A stretch of DNA of 11,117 bases. Origin: Candidatus Uhrbacteria bacterium (GTDB lineage Bacteria; Patescibacteriota; Patescibacteriia; UBA9934; GWF2-40-263). The notes beneath the pieces are model-generated. The model saw only the letters and a list, made by a program, of their open reading frames with translations, was not told where the DNA came from and searched no databases. Location of the stretch: NCBI GenBank assembly GCA_018700535.1, contig JABITQ010000042.1:1-11117 (forward strand). Direction: 5' to 3'. The translations under genes and the position numbers were made by a program. This document shows positions 1 to 6,189 of the stretch, piece by piece (the stretch's first letter is position 1; every line of letters begins with the position of its first letter).

Positions 1-975
1 CCACGCCTCTTGCCCATCTAGACGCTTGGTCACATAGGCAATACCATCGTTGCTATCAACAACCTGCATCCCCCGATGATAAGGAAGAGCAGTAGGTGTC
101 CGCGAAACGAAACTCAGATCAGTCCAAGTATCACCATTAGGCTGCATAAGCTTTGCGCCCACTAGCCCCGACGAGTCAGCACCACCCACCACAAGCTCAA
201 GCCCGTGTGCGCGACCGATCAAGTCGACCACATATGGATCATCTCCTGGCTTGATTTCACCAGCATGACTGTCATCATATGGAGCCACCCAACCACCGCG
301 CTTCACCCATGCCACACCATCTTTATCAAGGGCGATCTTCTCGGGGTTTACCCTGATCGCACCGCGAGACAAACTCTCACTATCATGCTCCAGCGAGTAC
401 CACTGATCGGCCAAAGGCCCATCAAGAGGAAGACGCACCACTCGAATGACCGAACCATCTCTCAGAGGATGATAGCCAACGAGTCCATCAATCTGATCTT
501 GCCTCATACCTCTCACATAGACAGCGATGCAGCCTTCTTCCCGTTTCTCCAGAGGAGCCAGTGTGATTGGAAAGAATGCATTGGCCACATGTCTGAAGCC
601 AACGATATTGAAACCCGATGCGTCTTCATAAAACATAGGTTCCGTAGCAGAACTCACGTCGTGACACATCCCTCTGTGACACACAGTCACCTCCCCACAC
701 ACTACCGTAAGGAGCGCAGGATTCCCCTCCGGATCAACCGTCAGCTGCTTGATCACAGAACTATGAAAGGCTTCAATCGGAACCCCATTGTTTTGAGTTC
801 CGAACTCGTCCGGCAACCGCTCGCTGCTCAGAACGATATGCCCCCCAGGCCCACTCGGCATGATCGGTCCTTGCGGACGATCTATGAACGCTTGGAGGTC
901 CCCGAAACTTGGACCGTGCTTTGAACCGATTAGTTCATGAAACTTAACCAGTTGCGCCACCGTAACTCTACTCAT
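1..975 (-). CDS. Uncharacterised protein, paralogue of the adjacent gene (3' end cut by window edge)
   Basis: An open frame of 325 codons runs from the ATG at 975 off the left edge without a stop. I translated it by hand; it is real because it aligns along its length with the neighbouring protein at 1196-2323. Both have HGP at residues 20-22 counted from their MS starts. Shared anchors include RPxGPxMPS, HxVLSSE, QLxVDPEGxPA, IVGF, VGYxxLxxG, LPYxRxM and AYVxxxxDG. A GGGAG Shine-Dalgarno-like run sits about 6 bases before the ATG. By comparison roughly 55 C-terminal residues are missing. There is no signal peptide or membrane segment, so it is probably cytoplasmic. Short segments with Gly/Asp turns and aromatic strands recur, suggesting a beta-rich, perhaps propeller-like fold (weak inference). 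It has its own promoter near 1150. I do not recognise the family. Confidence 0.85.
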   Translation of the reverse strand, partial: MSRVTVAQLVKFHELIGSKHGPSFGDLQAFIDRPQGPIMPSGPGGHIVLSSERLPDEFGTQNNGVPIEAFHSSVIKQLTVDPEGNPALLTVVCGEVTVCHRGMCHDVSSATEPMFYEDASGFNIVGFRHVANAFFPITLAPLEKREEGCIAVYVRGMRQDQIDGLVGYHPLRDGSVIRVVRLPLDGPLADQWYSLEHDSESLSRGAIRVNPEKIALDKDGVAWVKRGGWVAPYDDSHAGEIKPGDDPYVVDLIGRAHGLELVVGGADSSGLVGAKLMQPNGDTWTDLSFVSRTPTALPYHRGMQVVDSNDGIAYVTKRLDGQEAW

Positions 976-1126
976 CTCTTTCTCCCACTCTCCCCGCAGA
1001 CTGCCCGATCCGGCCGCATTAGCTGACTCGATCTTTTGAGACCGTTCAACCGCAACGCACCAGCGAGCGCCATTAGGAAGCTATGGTTGTTTGTCACATA
1101 AACGCGTATCGCCCTGCAACCTGGTC
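976..1126 (-). promoter_or_regulatory. Long 5' leader, duplicated copy
   Basis: The non-coding leader between the promoter and the ATG at 975 is recognisably homologous to 2324-2476, upstream of the paralogue. Shared stretches, read on the minus strand, include ACAAA, a TATAGCCT/CATAGCTT block, CGCTGG, CGGTTGAA, GAGTCA and CGGATCGG, in the same order and spacing. The -35 to ATG distance is 175 bases here and 177 in the other copy. Conservation of non-coding sequence may mean a recent duplication or a retained regulatory role; I cannot tell which. I found no convincing conserved fold by eye. Confidence 0.55.
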
Positions 1127-1155
1127 ATTTAGACATGGATCTGTGTGGGTGTCAA
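1127..1155 (-). promoter_or_regulatory. Promoter of the leftmost paralogue
   Basis: On the minus strand a perfect TTGACA (1155-1150) is followed after 17 bases by CTAAAT (1132-1127). TG sits one base before it, forming an extended -10 (TGTCTAAAT). The -10 hexamer itself is weak (3 of 6 consensus), but the same arrangement occurs before the paralogue and before ftsZ. Confidence 0.6.
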
Positions 1156-1186
1156 AACAAAAAGAGCATCGCTTGCGTAGCGATGC
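1156..1186 (-). terminator. Rho-independent terminator after the 1196-2323 gene
   Basis: A perfect 8-bp stem GCATCGCT/AGCGATGC (1166-1173 with 1179-1186) closes a 5-base loop. On the minus strand it is followed by CTCTTTTTGTTTT. It begins about 10 bases beyond the TAG stop at 1196. The T-tract runs directly into the TTGACA of the next promoter. Confidence 0.85.
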
Positions 1187-1195
1187 CCCCGTCAC

Positions 1196-2323
1196 CTAGT
1201 CGAGCGGAAACCCGATCGGTTCTTTTCTGAATGCAACCTTGTACAGGTATTCTCCTGCCACCGCGTAGTAGCAGACTTCTGATATTTGCACCCCTGCGAT
1301 TCTTCGCTGAAACAGTGGGCTGACATAGTCCCACGGAGAGCCGACGAGCATTCCGTGCTGACTCTCATGGACCCAGGTTTCAAACCCGTCTTTCAAACGA
1401 GCTACGTAAGCAAAGCTTCCGTGGGTAGCGTCATTCATGCAGCGCTTGTATGGAAGTTTTGAAGACCGGAAAGAATCATGCTTCAACTCCCCCTCCTTCT
1501 GCACGTACCGACCGACAAAATCTCTATTGTCACGCGAAACACACTTCACCTGAGTCACTCCACGGCTCGTGGAGATCAGATCCACCGTCAAACCACATGA
1601 GCTCAGTCTCTCTAGATCCAGAACCTTATAGATCCCATGGCGAATCCAGATATTTCCCTGAGAGTCTTCACCAACACCATTGACCTTGTCTCCACCTTCG
1701 AAATGATGAATCTCTTTGTGGTCACGTGTCACACTATAGGTGACAAATTCACGCCCGCGCTCCATCCTCGAACGACCATGCGCGATGACACGGAAGATTC
1801 GACCATTCCACAGCCTGTAATACCCGACCATGTTGTCAGGCTCCTCAGACTCCTCCTTTCCAATGAAGATACGAAGCTTGTTCACGGAAATGGTTCCTGC
1901 ATCAAACTCCTTGAGCGCCATAACGGGCACAAACCCCTTTGACGTCTCCTCGAACCCAACGATGGTCAGCCGCGAAAGATCTTCGAATTCGGCGCGGCTG
2001 CTCTTGCAAGGAACATACTGATTCCCTCCATGCCACACACACAGATACCCGCCGGTAATCGTCACGTACGCAGGAACCCCCTCCGGGTCCACAGACAACT
2101 GTGAAACCAGGCACTTCTCGAGCCCCGGGATCACATGTCCTTTTCGATCAGTTCCGCAGAGCGCCCCACCAACCCACTCTGAAGAGAGGACATGATGACT
2201 ACTTGGCATACGCGGTCCTTCCGGTCGCAACAAGAAGTCACGAAGTTCCTTTTGTGTTGGACCATGAGGACTGCGAAAACGATCAATGAGATCGAAAATG
2301 TCTTTAGCTGTTATCTCACTCAT
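1196..2323 (-). CDS. Uncharacterised protein, tandem paralogue
   Basis: A 375-residue protein (379 if started at 2335) that I do not recognise. It is a clear paralogue of the partial gene at 1-975. I prefer the ATG at 2323: counted from there, HGP is at residues 20-22 exactly as in the paralogue, and the -35 to ATG distance also matches (177 against 175). The ATG at 2335 has its G-rich run almost touching the start codon, too close for a normal ribosome site. There is no signal peptide or membrane helix. The N-terminal ~40 residues form a conserved block (HGPxxxxLxxFxxRPxGPxMPS). The rest holds repeated strand-turn units such as VDPEGVPAYVTITGG, DSQGNIWIRHG and HGSFAYVARLKDG. That suggests a beta-rich or propeller-like fold (inference). 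It is flanked by its own promoter and terminator, so it is monocistronic. Confidence 0.85.
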   Translation of the reverse strand: MSEITAKDIFDLIDRFRSPHGPTQKELRDFLLRPEGPRMPSSHHVLSSEWVGGALCGTDRKGHVIPGLEKCLVSQLSVDPEGVPAYVTITGGYLCVWHGGNQYVPCKSSRAEFEDLSRLTIVGFEETSKGFVPVMALKEFDAGTISVNKLRIFIGKEESEEPDNMVGYYRLWNGRIFRVIAHGRSRMERGREFVTYSVTRDHKEIHHFEGGDKVNGVGEDSQGNIWIRHGIYKVLDLERLSSCGLTVDLISTSRGVTQVKCVSRDNRDFVGRYVQKEGELKHDSFRSSKLPYKRCMNDATHGSFAYVARLKDGFETWVHESQHGMLVGSPWDYVSPLFQRRIAGVQISEVCYYAVAGEYLYKVAFRKEPIGFPLD

Positions 2324-2476
2324 TCTTTTATCCATTCCCCCCGAAGGTTATCCGATCCGACCACTTGAGTTGACTCAACCCTTTTCAGAGCCATTCAACC
2401 GACGTGTGCCAGCGGATACCGTAAGAAGGCTATAGATTGCTTTTGTCGAGAGACAGAAATTGAATCCGACAGGAGA
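2324..2476 (-). promoter_or_regulatory. Long 5' leader, duplicated copy
   Basis: This leader is homologous to 976-1126. It contains a 6-bp inverted repeat with a 2-base centre, TTGAGT/ACTCAA, at 2365-2378; the other copy keeps only the GAGTCA half there. GGTATCCG and CGGATAACC (minus strand) could pair with one bulged base, but the equivalent pairing is not evident in the other copy. Function is unknown. Confidence 0.5.
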
Positions 2477-2505
2477 AATTTTGCATAAACTATGTTAAGT
2501 GTCAA
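2477..2505 (-). promoter_or_regulatory. Promoter of the 1196-2323 gene
   Basis: TTGACA (2505-2500), 17 bases, then AAAATT (2482-2477) preceded by TGC, giving an extended -10 (TGCAAAATT). CAAAAT one base earlier, at 16-base spacing, matches the consensus -10 slightly better (4 of 6). The arrangement and position match the promoter at 1127-1155. Confidence 0.6.
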
Positions 2506-2507
2506 TC

Positions 2508-2525
2508 AAAAAAGACCTAGTCTTT
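2508..2525 (-). terminator. Probable weak terminator after ftsZ
   Basis: On the minus strand AAAGAC-tag-GTCTTT forms a 6-bp A/T-rich stem with a 3-base loop, and the Ts continue for three more bases. It lies about 115 bases past the ftsZ stop and ends 2 bases before the next TTGACA. The stem is short, so efficiency is uncertain. Confidence 0.5.
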
Positions 2526-2556
2526 ACGACTAAATCTTTTACAACAACCACCCCTA

Positions 2557-2605
2557 ATCCCTCCTTCCACTCTCCTCGCAATGACGAGAGGGGTGGGAGG
2601 GGGAT
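2557..2605. repeat. Imperfect G/C-rich palindrome between ftsZ and the next gene
   Basis: CCACTCTCCTCG (2567-2578) and CGAGAGGGGTGG (2585-2596) face each other across a 6-base loop, with one mismatch and two G-U pairs in plus-strand RNA. Further pairing continues out to ATCCC (2557-2561) with GGGAT (2601-2605). The minus-strand core CGTCATTGCGAGGAG resembles dispersed palindromic elements I recall from several bacterial genomes. The copy number here cannot be known from one window. Together with the promoter, leader and terminator it accounts for most of the 2324-2639 intergenic gap; I see no small gene there. Confidence 0.55.
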
Positions 2606-2639
2606 CGGAATGGTGATTTCTATTTTTCCTTTAATCCCC

Positions 2640-3875
2640 TTACATCATCTTCTTGCGAATAAACGCAGGGATCTCGATTTCATCCTCTTCTTGCTTTTGC
2701 ACCATCACTGGGGCCGGACGCTTAATCTGTACTGGAGGCTTTGGTGCAGCTGGCACTTCTCTTCGCTCTTGTGCCACTGGAGCCTGAAAGTTCACCTTTG
2801 GTTTTGGCTTTGTTGTTTGAGTGCGGGCCGGCTCTTCCTCACGAACACGGAGGAACGAGTTTGGAGACCATGTTCCCTGTGCCTGCACTTCAACAGATCC
2901 AGGTGCCGTTGTTCGTCGCTCACGTGAGTCGAATCCTGTTGCAACAACAGTAATGCGAATCTCTTCTTCCATCTCCTCATTCAAGTTCGCACCAAAGATC
3001 ACCTTGGCATCTTCATCAGCAGAACTTGTGATCACCTTGGCAGCCTCAGCCACCTCGTGCATTCCAAGGTCTGAGCCACCGGCGATGGTAAAGAGGATTC
3101 CCTTTGCTCCGTCTATTGAAAGCTCGAGGAGTGGAGATGCGATCGCCTGCTTAGCAGCCTCAACCGCACGATTCTCTCCGCTTGCGCGACCAATACCCAT
3201 GAGGGCAGAACCAGAGTTTTCCATAATTGCCTTAACGTCAGCGTAGTCGACGTTAATGAGTCCAGGTACAGTAATAAGCTCTGCGATTCCCTGAACACCC
3301 TGTCGCAATACATCGTCTACAACTGTAAACGCATCCATGAGTGACGTCTTTTTATCAATAATCTGCAACACACGATCATTCGGGATTGTGATGATTGCGT
3401 CTACATGTTGGAGGAGTCTATCAAACCCTTCGTCAGCAATACGACGACGTTGTGCACCCTCAAACGTAAATGGCTTTGTGACCACAGCAACTGTAAGTGC
3501 ACCTATATCCTTAGCAAGCTTTGCAACCTCTGGGATGGCACCTGTTCCTGTTCCGCCACCAAGTCCACACGTAAGGAACACCATGTCTGCACCACTCAGT
3601 GCTTCGCGGATCTCGTTGCCATTTTCTTCTGCTGCACGCGCACCGACTTCCGGATTCATACCAGCACCAAGTCCACGTGTGATTGTTTTACCAATCGCGA
3701 TTTTTCGTGAAGCCAAGTTTTGATTTAGCGCCTGCACGTCTGTGTTAACCACCATGAATTCAACACCCTTGATGTTGTCACTGATCATGCGGTTCACCGC
3801 AGCTCCACCACCTCCCCCAATTCCAACCACCTTTATCTGTGCGAACGTTTCGATCTCTGGTTTAACCTGCGCCAT
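2640..3875 (-). CDS. ftsZ: Cell division protein FtsZ
   Basis: FtsZ is the tubulin-like GTPase that polymerises into the division ring at midcell. The 411-residue protein has the N-terminal nucleotide-binding GIGGGGGAAVNRM (18-30), the tubulin signature GGGTGTGA (106-113), and the T7 loop NVDYAD (208-213) that completes the GTPase site of the neighbouring subunit. A variable Pro/Lys/Gln-rich linker covers about 320-395. The C-terminal peptide EIPAFIRKK (401-409) is the family's docking site for FtsA and other partners. The ATG at 3875 was chosen because MAQVKPEIETF fits the usual short FtsZ N-terminus. The longer frame would start with TTG at 3920 and add 15 unusual residues inside the leader. 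No clear Shine-Dalgarno precedes 3875. The gene has its own promoter and is separated from ftsA by a terminator. Confidence 0.97.
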   Translation of the reverse strand: MAQVKPEIETFAQIKVVGIGGGGGAAVNRMISDNIKGVEFMVVNTDVQALNQNLASRKIAIGKTITRGLGAGMNPEVGARAAEENGNEIREALSGADMVFLTCGLGGGTGTGAIPEVAKLAKDIGALTVAVVTKPFTFEGAQRRRIADEGFDRLLQHVDAIITIPNDRVLQIIDKKTSLMDAFTVVDDVLRQGVQGIAELITVPGLINVDYADVKAIMENSGSALMGIGRASGENRAVEAAKQAIASPLLELSIDGAKGILFTIAGGSDLGMHEVAEAAKVITSSADEDAKVIFGANLNEEMEEEIRITVVATGFDSRERRTTAPGSVEVQAQGTWSPNSFLRVREEEPARTQTTKPKPKVNFQAPVAQERREVPAAPKPPVQIKRPAPVMVQKQEEDEIEIPAFIRKKMM

Positions 3876-3925
3876 AAAAATTGTTTTCAAGACTCTGTAG
3901 TTAGATACCCCCTTGAACAACTATA

Positions 3926-3952
3926 GTGCTCATTATTAGCTAGATTGAGCAC
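3926..3952. promoter_or_regulatory. Palindrome in the ftsZ leader
   Basis: GTGCTCA (3926-3932) and TGAGCAC (3946-3952) form a perfect 7-bp inverted repeat with 13 bases between. It lies just downstream of the predicted ftsZ transcription start and about 50 bases before the ATG. It could be a repressor operator or an mRNA hairpin; no T-tract follows on the minus strand, so it is not a terminator. Confidence 0.45.
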
Positions 3953-3966
3953 AAAAATCATTCAGT

Positions 3967-3994
3967 ACTTTATCATCGAGACATCGAGTGTCAA
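3967..3994 (-). promoter_or_regulatory. ftsZ promoter
   Basis: Perfect TTGACA (3994-3989), 16-base spacer, then TAAAGT (3972-3967, 4 of 6 consensus) with TGA directly before it as an extended -10. The spacer consists almost entirely of a direct repeat, CTCGATG-T-CTCGATG (minus strand). The predicted leader is about 85-90 bases. Confidence 0.65.
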
Positions 3995-4051
3995 TGTGAT
4001 TTCGTTGCAACCTGTGTATATCTTTTTTGAACATTTTATTCTATGCAAGCC

Positions 4052-4089
4052 AAACAAAAAAGAGCGAAATGTTCGCTCTTACTTTTTTG
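4052..4089. terminator. Bidirectional-looking terminator after ftsA
   Basis: A perfect 9-bp stem AAGAGCGAA/TTCGCTCTT (4060-4068 with 4072-4080) has a 3-base loop. On the minus strand it is followed by TTTTTGTTTGG, 17 bases past the ftsA stop, so it should end the ftsA transcript. On the plus strand ACTTTTTT follows, but no plus-strand gene is evident. Confidence 0.85.
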
Positions 4090-4096
4090 ACTAATC

Positions 4097-5356
4097 TTAC
4101 GGCTTAATCGATTTGAACAATTTCTTCAGACCACTAGAAATCTTATCCATATCACCCAGCTTTCCAAACAAGTCTCCAAATTTATTTCCATTAGACGATC
4201 CACGAATGTGGTATCCCCAAAGCACCAAACCGATTGCTGTGCTCATGGATGGGTCATTTGCCCGATCGATCACTGATGTAATTCCAATTGGTGTTCCAAG
4301 TGAGACTGGTAGGCGCAAGGTTGTTTTCGCTGCCTCAAGCATTCCAGCAAGCTTTGATCCACCACCTGTTAGCACGACACCTGCCGGCAACATACCTGAA
4401 CGGTCGATCTTCTGCAGCTCACGGTCAACATGCTCAAAGATTTCCTGTACGCGAGCCTCTGTAATATCTGCAACAAAACGGCGTCCAACGACTTCGTCCT
4501 CGGGAGCACCGAGTTCTCCGAGGTGAATCTCTTCTTTTTTAGCAACCTCAGATGGAAGCGCTGTTGCGTGATGCAACTTTACCTGCTCAGCAACATCGAT
4601 AGATGTACGTAGTCCGATGGCAATGTCTGAAGTAATGTGATCCGATCCGATTGGGAGCACAGAGGTATGCAACGCATCCCCCTCCTCGTAAACAACCATG
4701 TTCGTGGTCGATGCACCAATATTCACCACACAGACACCTAGCTCTTTCTGACGATCAGACACAACAGCTTCAGATGTTGCGAGGATTGAAAATACTAAGT
4801 CCTCGATATCAAGTCCTGTGCGGTACACAGACTTTGTCAGATTTTTAATCTGCGACCCAAGCCCTTGGATGATAATAGCGTCTACCTCTAGACGAATACC
4901 GTTCATGCCCACAGGGTCTTTGATTCCCCGCTGACCATCAACCGTAAAACTTTTTGGGATGACATGGATGATCTCGTAGTTGGTTGGTGTCGCAACAGTT
5001 CGTGCTGCTTCGATCGCTCGCTCAACATCGTCGTCGCGGATTTCACCGTCTGAACGACCAACACCGATAACCCCTCGAGACTCCTGAGAAATAATGTGGT
5101 TTCCGTTGATACCTACCCAAGCTTTGCTCAAAGGCAATCCAGTAATCCTCTCCGCTTGTTCAAGCGCTCTTGAGATTGACGAGACTGCATCTTCGAGGTT
5201 GGTGATGGTTCCTTTGCTAACACCAGCGGAGGCAACCTCAACAGCACCAATCATATGAATCTGCTCGCCACCGTCAGCAGACGGAACGAGCTTTCCAACA
5301 GCCACACGAACGGCATGGGTTCCAACATCTAATCCTGTGAATATTTCTTCACTCAT
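4097..5356 (-). CDS. ftsA: Cell division protein FtsA
   Basis: FtsA is the actin-like ATPase that tethers FtsZ filaments to the inner face of the membrane. The 419-residue protein is of usual length. It shows the phosphate-1 loop GLDVGTHAVRV (8-18), a 1C-type subdomain around 88-170, the phosphate-2 region VNIGASTTNMVVY (211-223) and the adenosine motif GVVLTGGGSKLAG (326-338). The basic amphipathic C-terminal tail GLKKLFKSIKP (409-419) matches the family's membrane-targeting helix. In phosphate-2 the usual first Asp is Asn212 and the usual last Asp is Asn219. The ATG at 5356 gives MSEEIFTGLD, a normal N-terminus; no good Shine-Dalgarno is visible. It starts 27 bases after dgkA stops, with no obvious promoter between, so it is probably the last gene of the upstream run. 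Confidence 0.96.
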   Translation of the reverse strand: MSEEIFTGLDVGTHAVRVAVGKLVPSADGGEQIHMIGAVEVASAGVSKGTITNLEDAVSSISRALEQAERITGLPLSKAWVGINGNHIISQESRGVIGVGRSDGEIRDDDVERAIEAARTVATPTNYEIIHVIPKSFTVDGQRGIKDPVGMNGIRLEVDAIIIQGLGSQIKNLTKSVYRTGLDIEDLVFSILATSEAVVSDRQKELGVCVVNIGASTTNMVVYEEGDALHTSVLPIGSDHITSDIAIGLRTSIDVAEQVKLHHATALPSEVAKKEEIHLGELGAPEDEVVGRRFVADITEARVQEIFEHVDRELQKIDRSGMLPAGVVLTGGGSKLAGMLEAAKTTLRLPVSLGTPIGITSVIDRANDPSMSTAIGLVLWGYHIRGSSNGNKFGDLFGKLGDMDKISSGLKKLFKSIKP

Positions 5357-5383
5357 AATAATAAAGTCAGTATACCCACTCGC

Positions 5384-5755
5384 TTACCCAGAAACAAGCG
5401 CTAATATATACGAATCGAAGATCGTGACCCCAATAGCCACAGCAGCAACAGAAGCGACCAAAACGGCACCTGCCATAATATCTTTAATATCCTTAACAAT
5501 TGGATGAATTCTTGGTTTGAATGAGTCTACAATGCGCTCAAAAATACTGTTAATCATCTCAAGACTCAAGATTGCGCCTATTAACAACATGAGGATAACA
5601 AACTCATTGCTGGTCACTTGAAAATAGAAACCTGCTGCAACTACTGCAATTGCAGCAATTACCTGCAGACGAAAGCTTTGCTCTGCAACAAAGACAACTC
5701 GAACCCCTCTCAGGGCATGTGTTAACGATTGTTTTAGTCTGTGCAAGCTAATCAT
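5384..5755 (-). CDS. dgkA: Diacylglycerol/undecaprenol kinase family protein (DgkA)
   Basis: A small integral-membrane lipid kinase that phosphorylates diacylglycerol or, as in many Gram-positives, undecaprenol to the carrier lipid of cell-wall synthesis. The substrate here cannot be decided. The 123 residues give a short N-terminal amphipathic helix and three membrane helices (about 31-48, 52-68, 95-118). Catalytic residues known from E. coli DgkA (E28, E69, N72, E76, D80, K94, D95) are all present with identical spacing as E25, E66, N69, E73, D77, K91 and D92. It overlaps the ybeY stop by four bases (ATGA), implying translational coupling. The ybeY-dgkA pair is a common bacterial arrangement. 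Confidence 0.93.
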   Translation of the reverse strand: MISLHRLKQSLTHALRGVRVVFVAEQSFRLQVIAAIAVVAAGFYFQVTSNEFVILMLLIGAILSLEMINSIFERIVDSFKPRIHPIVKDIKDIMAGAVLVASVAAVAIGVTIFDSYILALVSG

Positions 5756-6189
5756 ATCTTTGGATTCACCCCCATCTTATTCAATATCTGTGTCTGAAGT
5801 GCGAACATCTTTTTGGCATCCTTTGGCTTTTCGTGATCGTGACCATATAGATGCAGTAGGCCGTGCGTGATCAAAAAGACCAACTCGTGTCTTGTTGCAT
5901 GTTGCATCTCTTTGGCCTGAACCTTGGCTTGATCATAACTAAGGATCAACTCACCAAGCTCACCGTCTTCATCCAGCGCAAACGACAACACATCTGTTAT
6001 CGAGTCCTTCCCTCGATACTGTTTGTTCAACACTCGCATCTGAGCCTTTGTCACAAATGCAATCGAGACACCCACAGACCGTTTCTCGCCCACAACCTTC
6101 GCAACTGCACGCAAGGTGCGAGCAACTAACGTTTTAGGAAGTCGCTGTCCGCCTTTCAATAACTGCTGATTTACCTCCGCACGAATCAT
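5752..6189 (-). CDS. ybeY: Endoribonuclease / rRNA maturation factor YbeY
   Basis: YbeY is a zinc-dependent endoribonuclease implicated in 16S rRNA 3'-end processing and ribosome quality control. The 145-residue protein is of usual length. The zinc motif HGLLHLYGHDH places ligands H109, H113 and H119 (H-x3-H-x5-H). The family's NKQYRGKDSITDVLSF (55-70) holds the conserved Arg59 and the substrate-groove residues. The ATG overlaps the upstream gene's TGA stop by four bases (ATGA). It is the middle gene of a tightly coupled trio with the TSP3 membrane protein before it and dgkA after. Confidence 0.95.
   Translation of the reverse strand: MIRAEVNQQLLKGGQRLPKTLVARTLRAVAKVVGEKRSVGVSIAFVTKAQMRVLNKQYRGKDSITDVLSFALDEDGELGELILSYDQAKVQAKEMQHATRHELVFLITHGLLHLYGHDHEKPKDAKKMFALQTQILNKMGVNPKI

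Noticed and set aside
205..924. Plus-strand open frame of 239 codons
   Set aside because: It lies antisense to the minus-strand paralogue, which aligns with its neighbour along its whole length. The plus-strand product has no recognisable motif and no ribosome site was evident.
2324..2335. Upstream ATG at 2335 for the 1196-2323 gene
   Set aside because: The G-run is too close to act as a ribosome site, and the paralogue's start aligns with 2323. It remains possible.
2499..2927. Plus-strand open frame overlapping the end of ftsZ
   Set aside because: It covers the ftsZ terminator, the palindrome and the ftsZ C-terminus; the composition is an antisense shadow.
3876..3920. Longer FtsZ starting at a TTG at 3920
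   Set aside because: It adds 15 residues unlike FtsZ N-termini, uses a rare start, and the ATG at 3875 gives the normal N-terminus.
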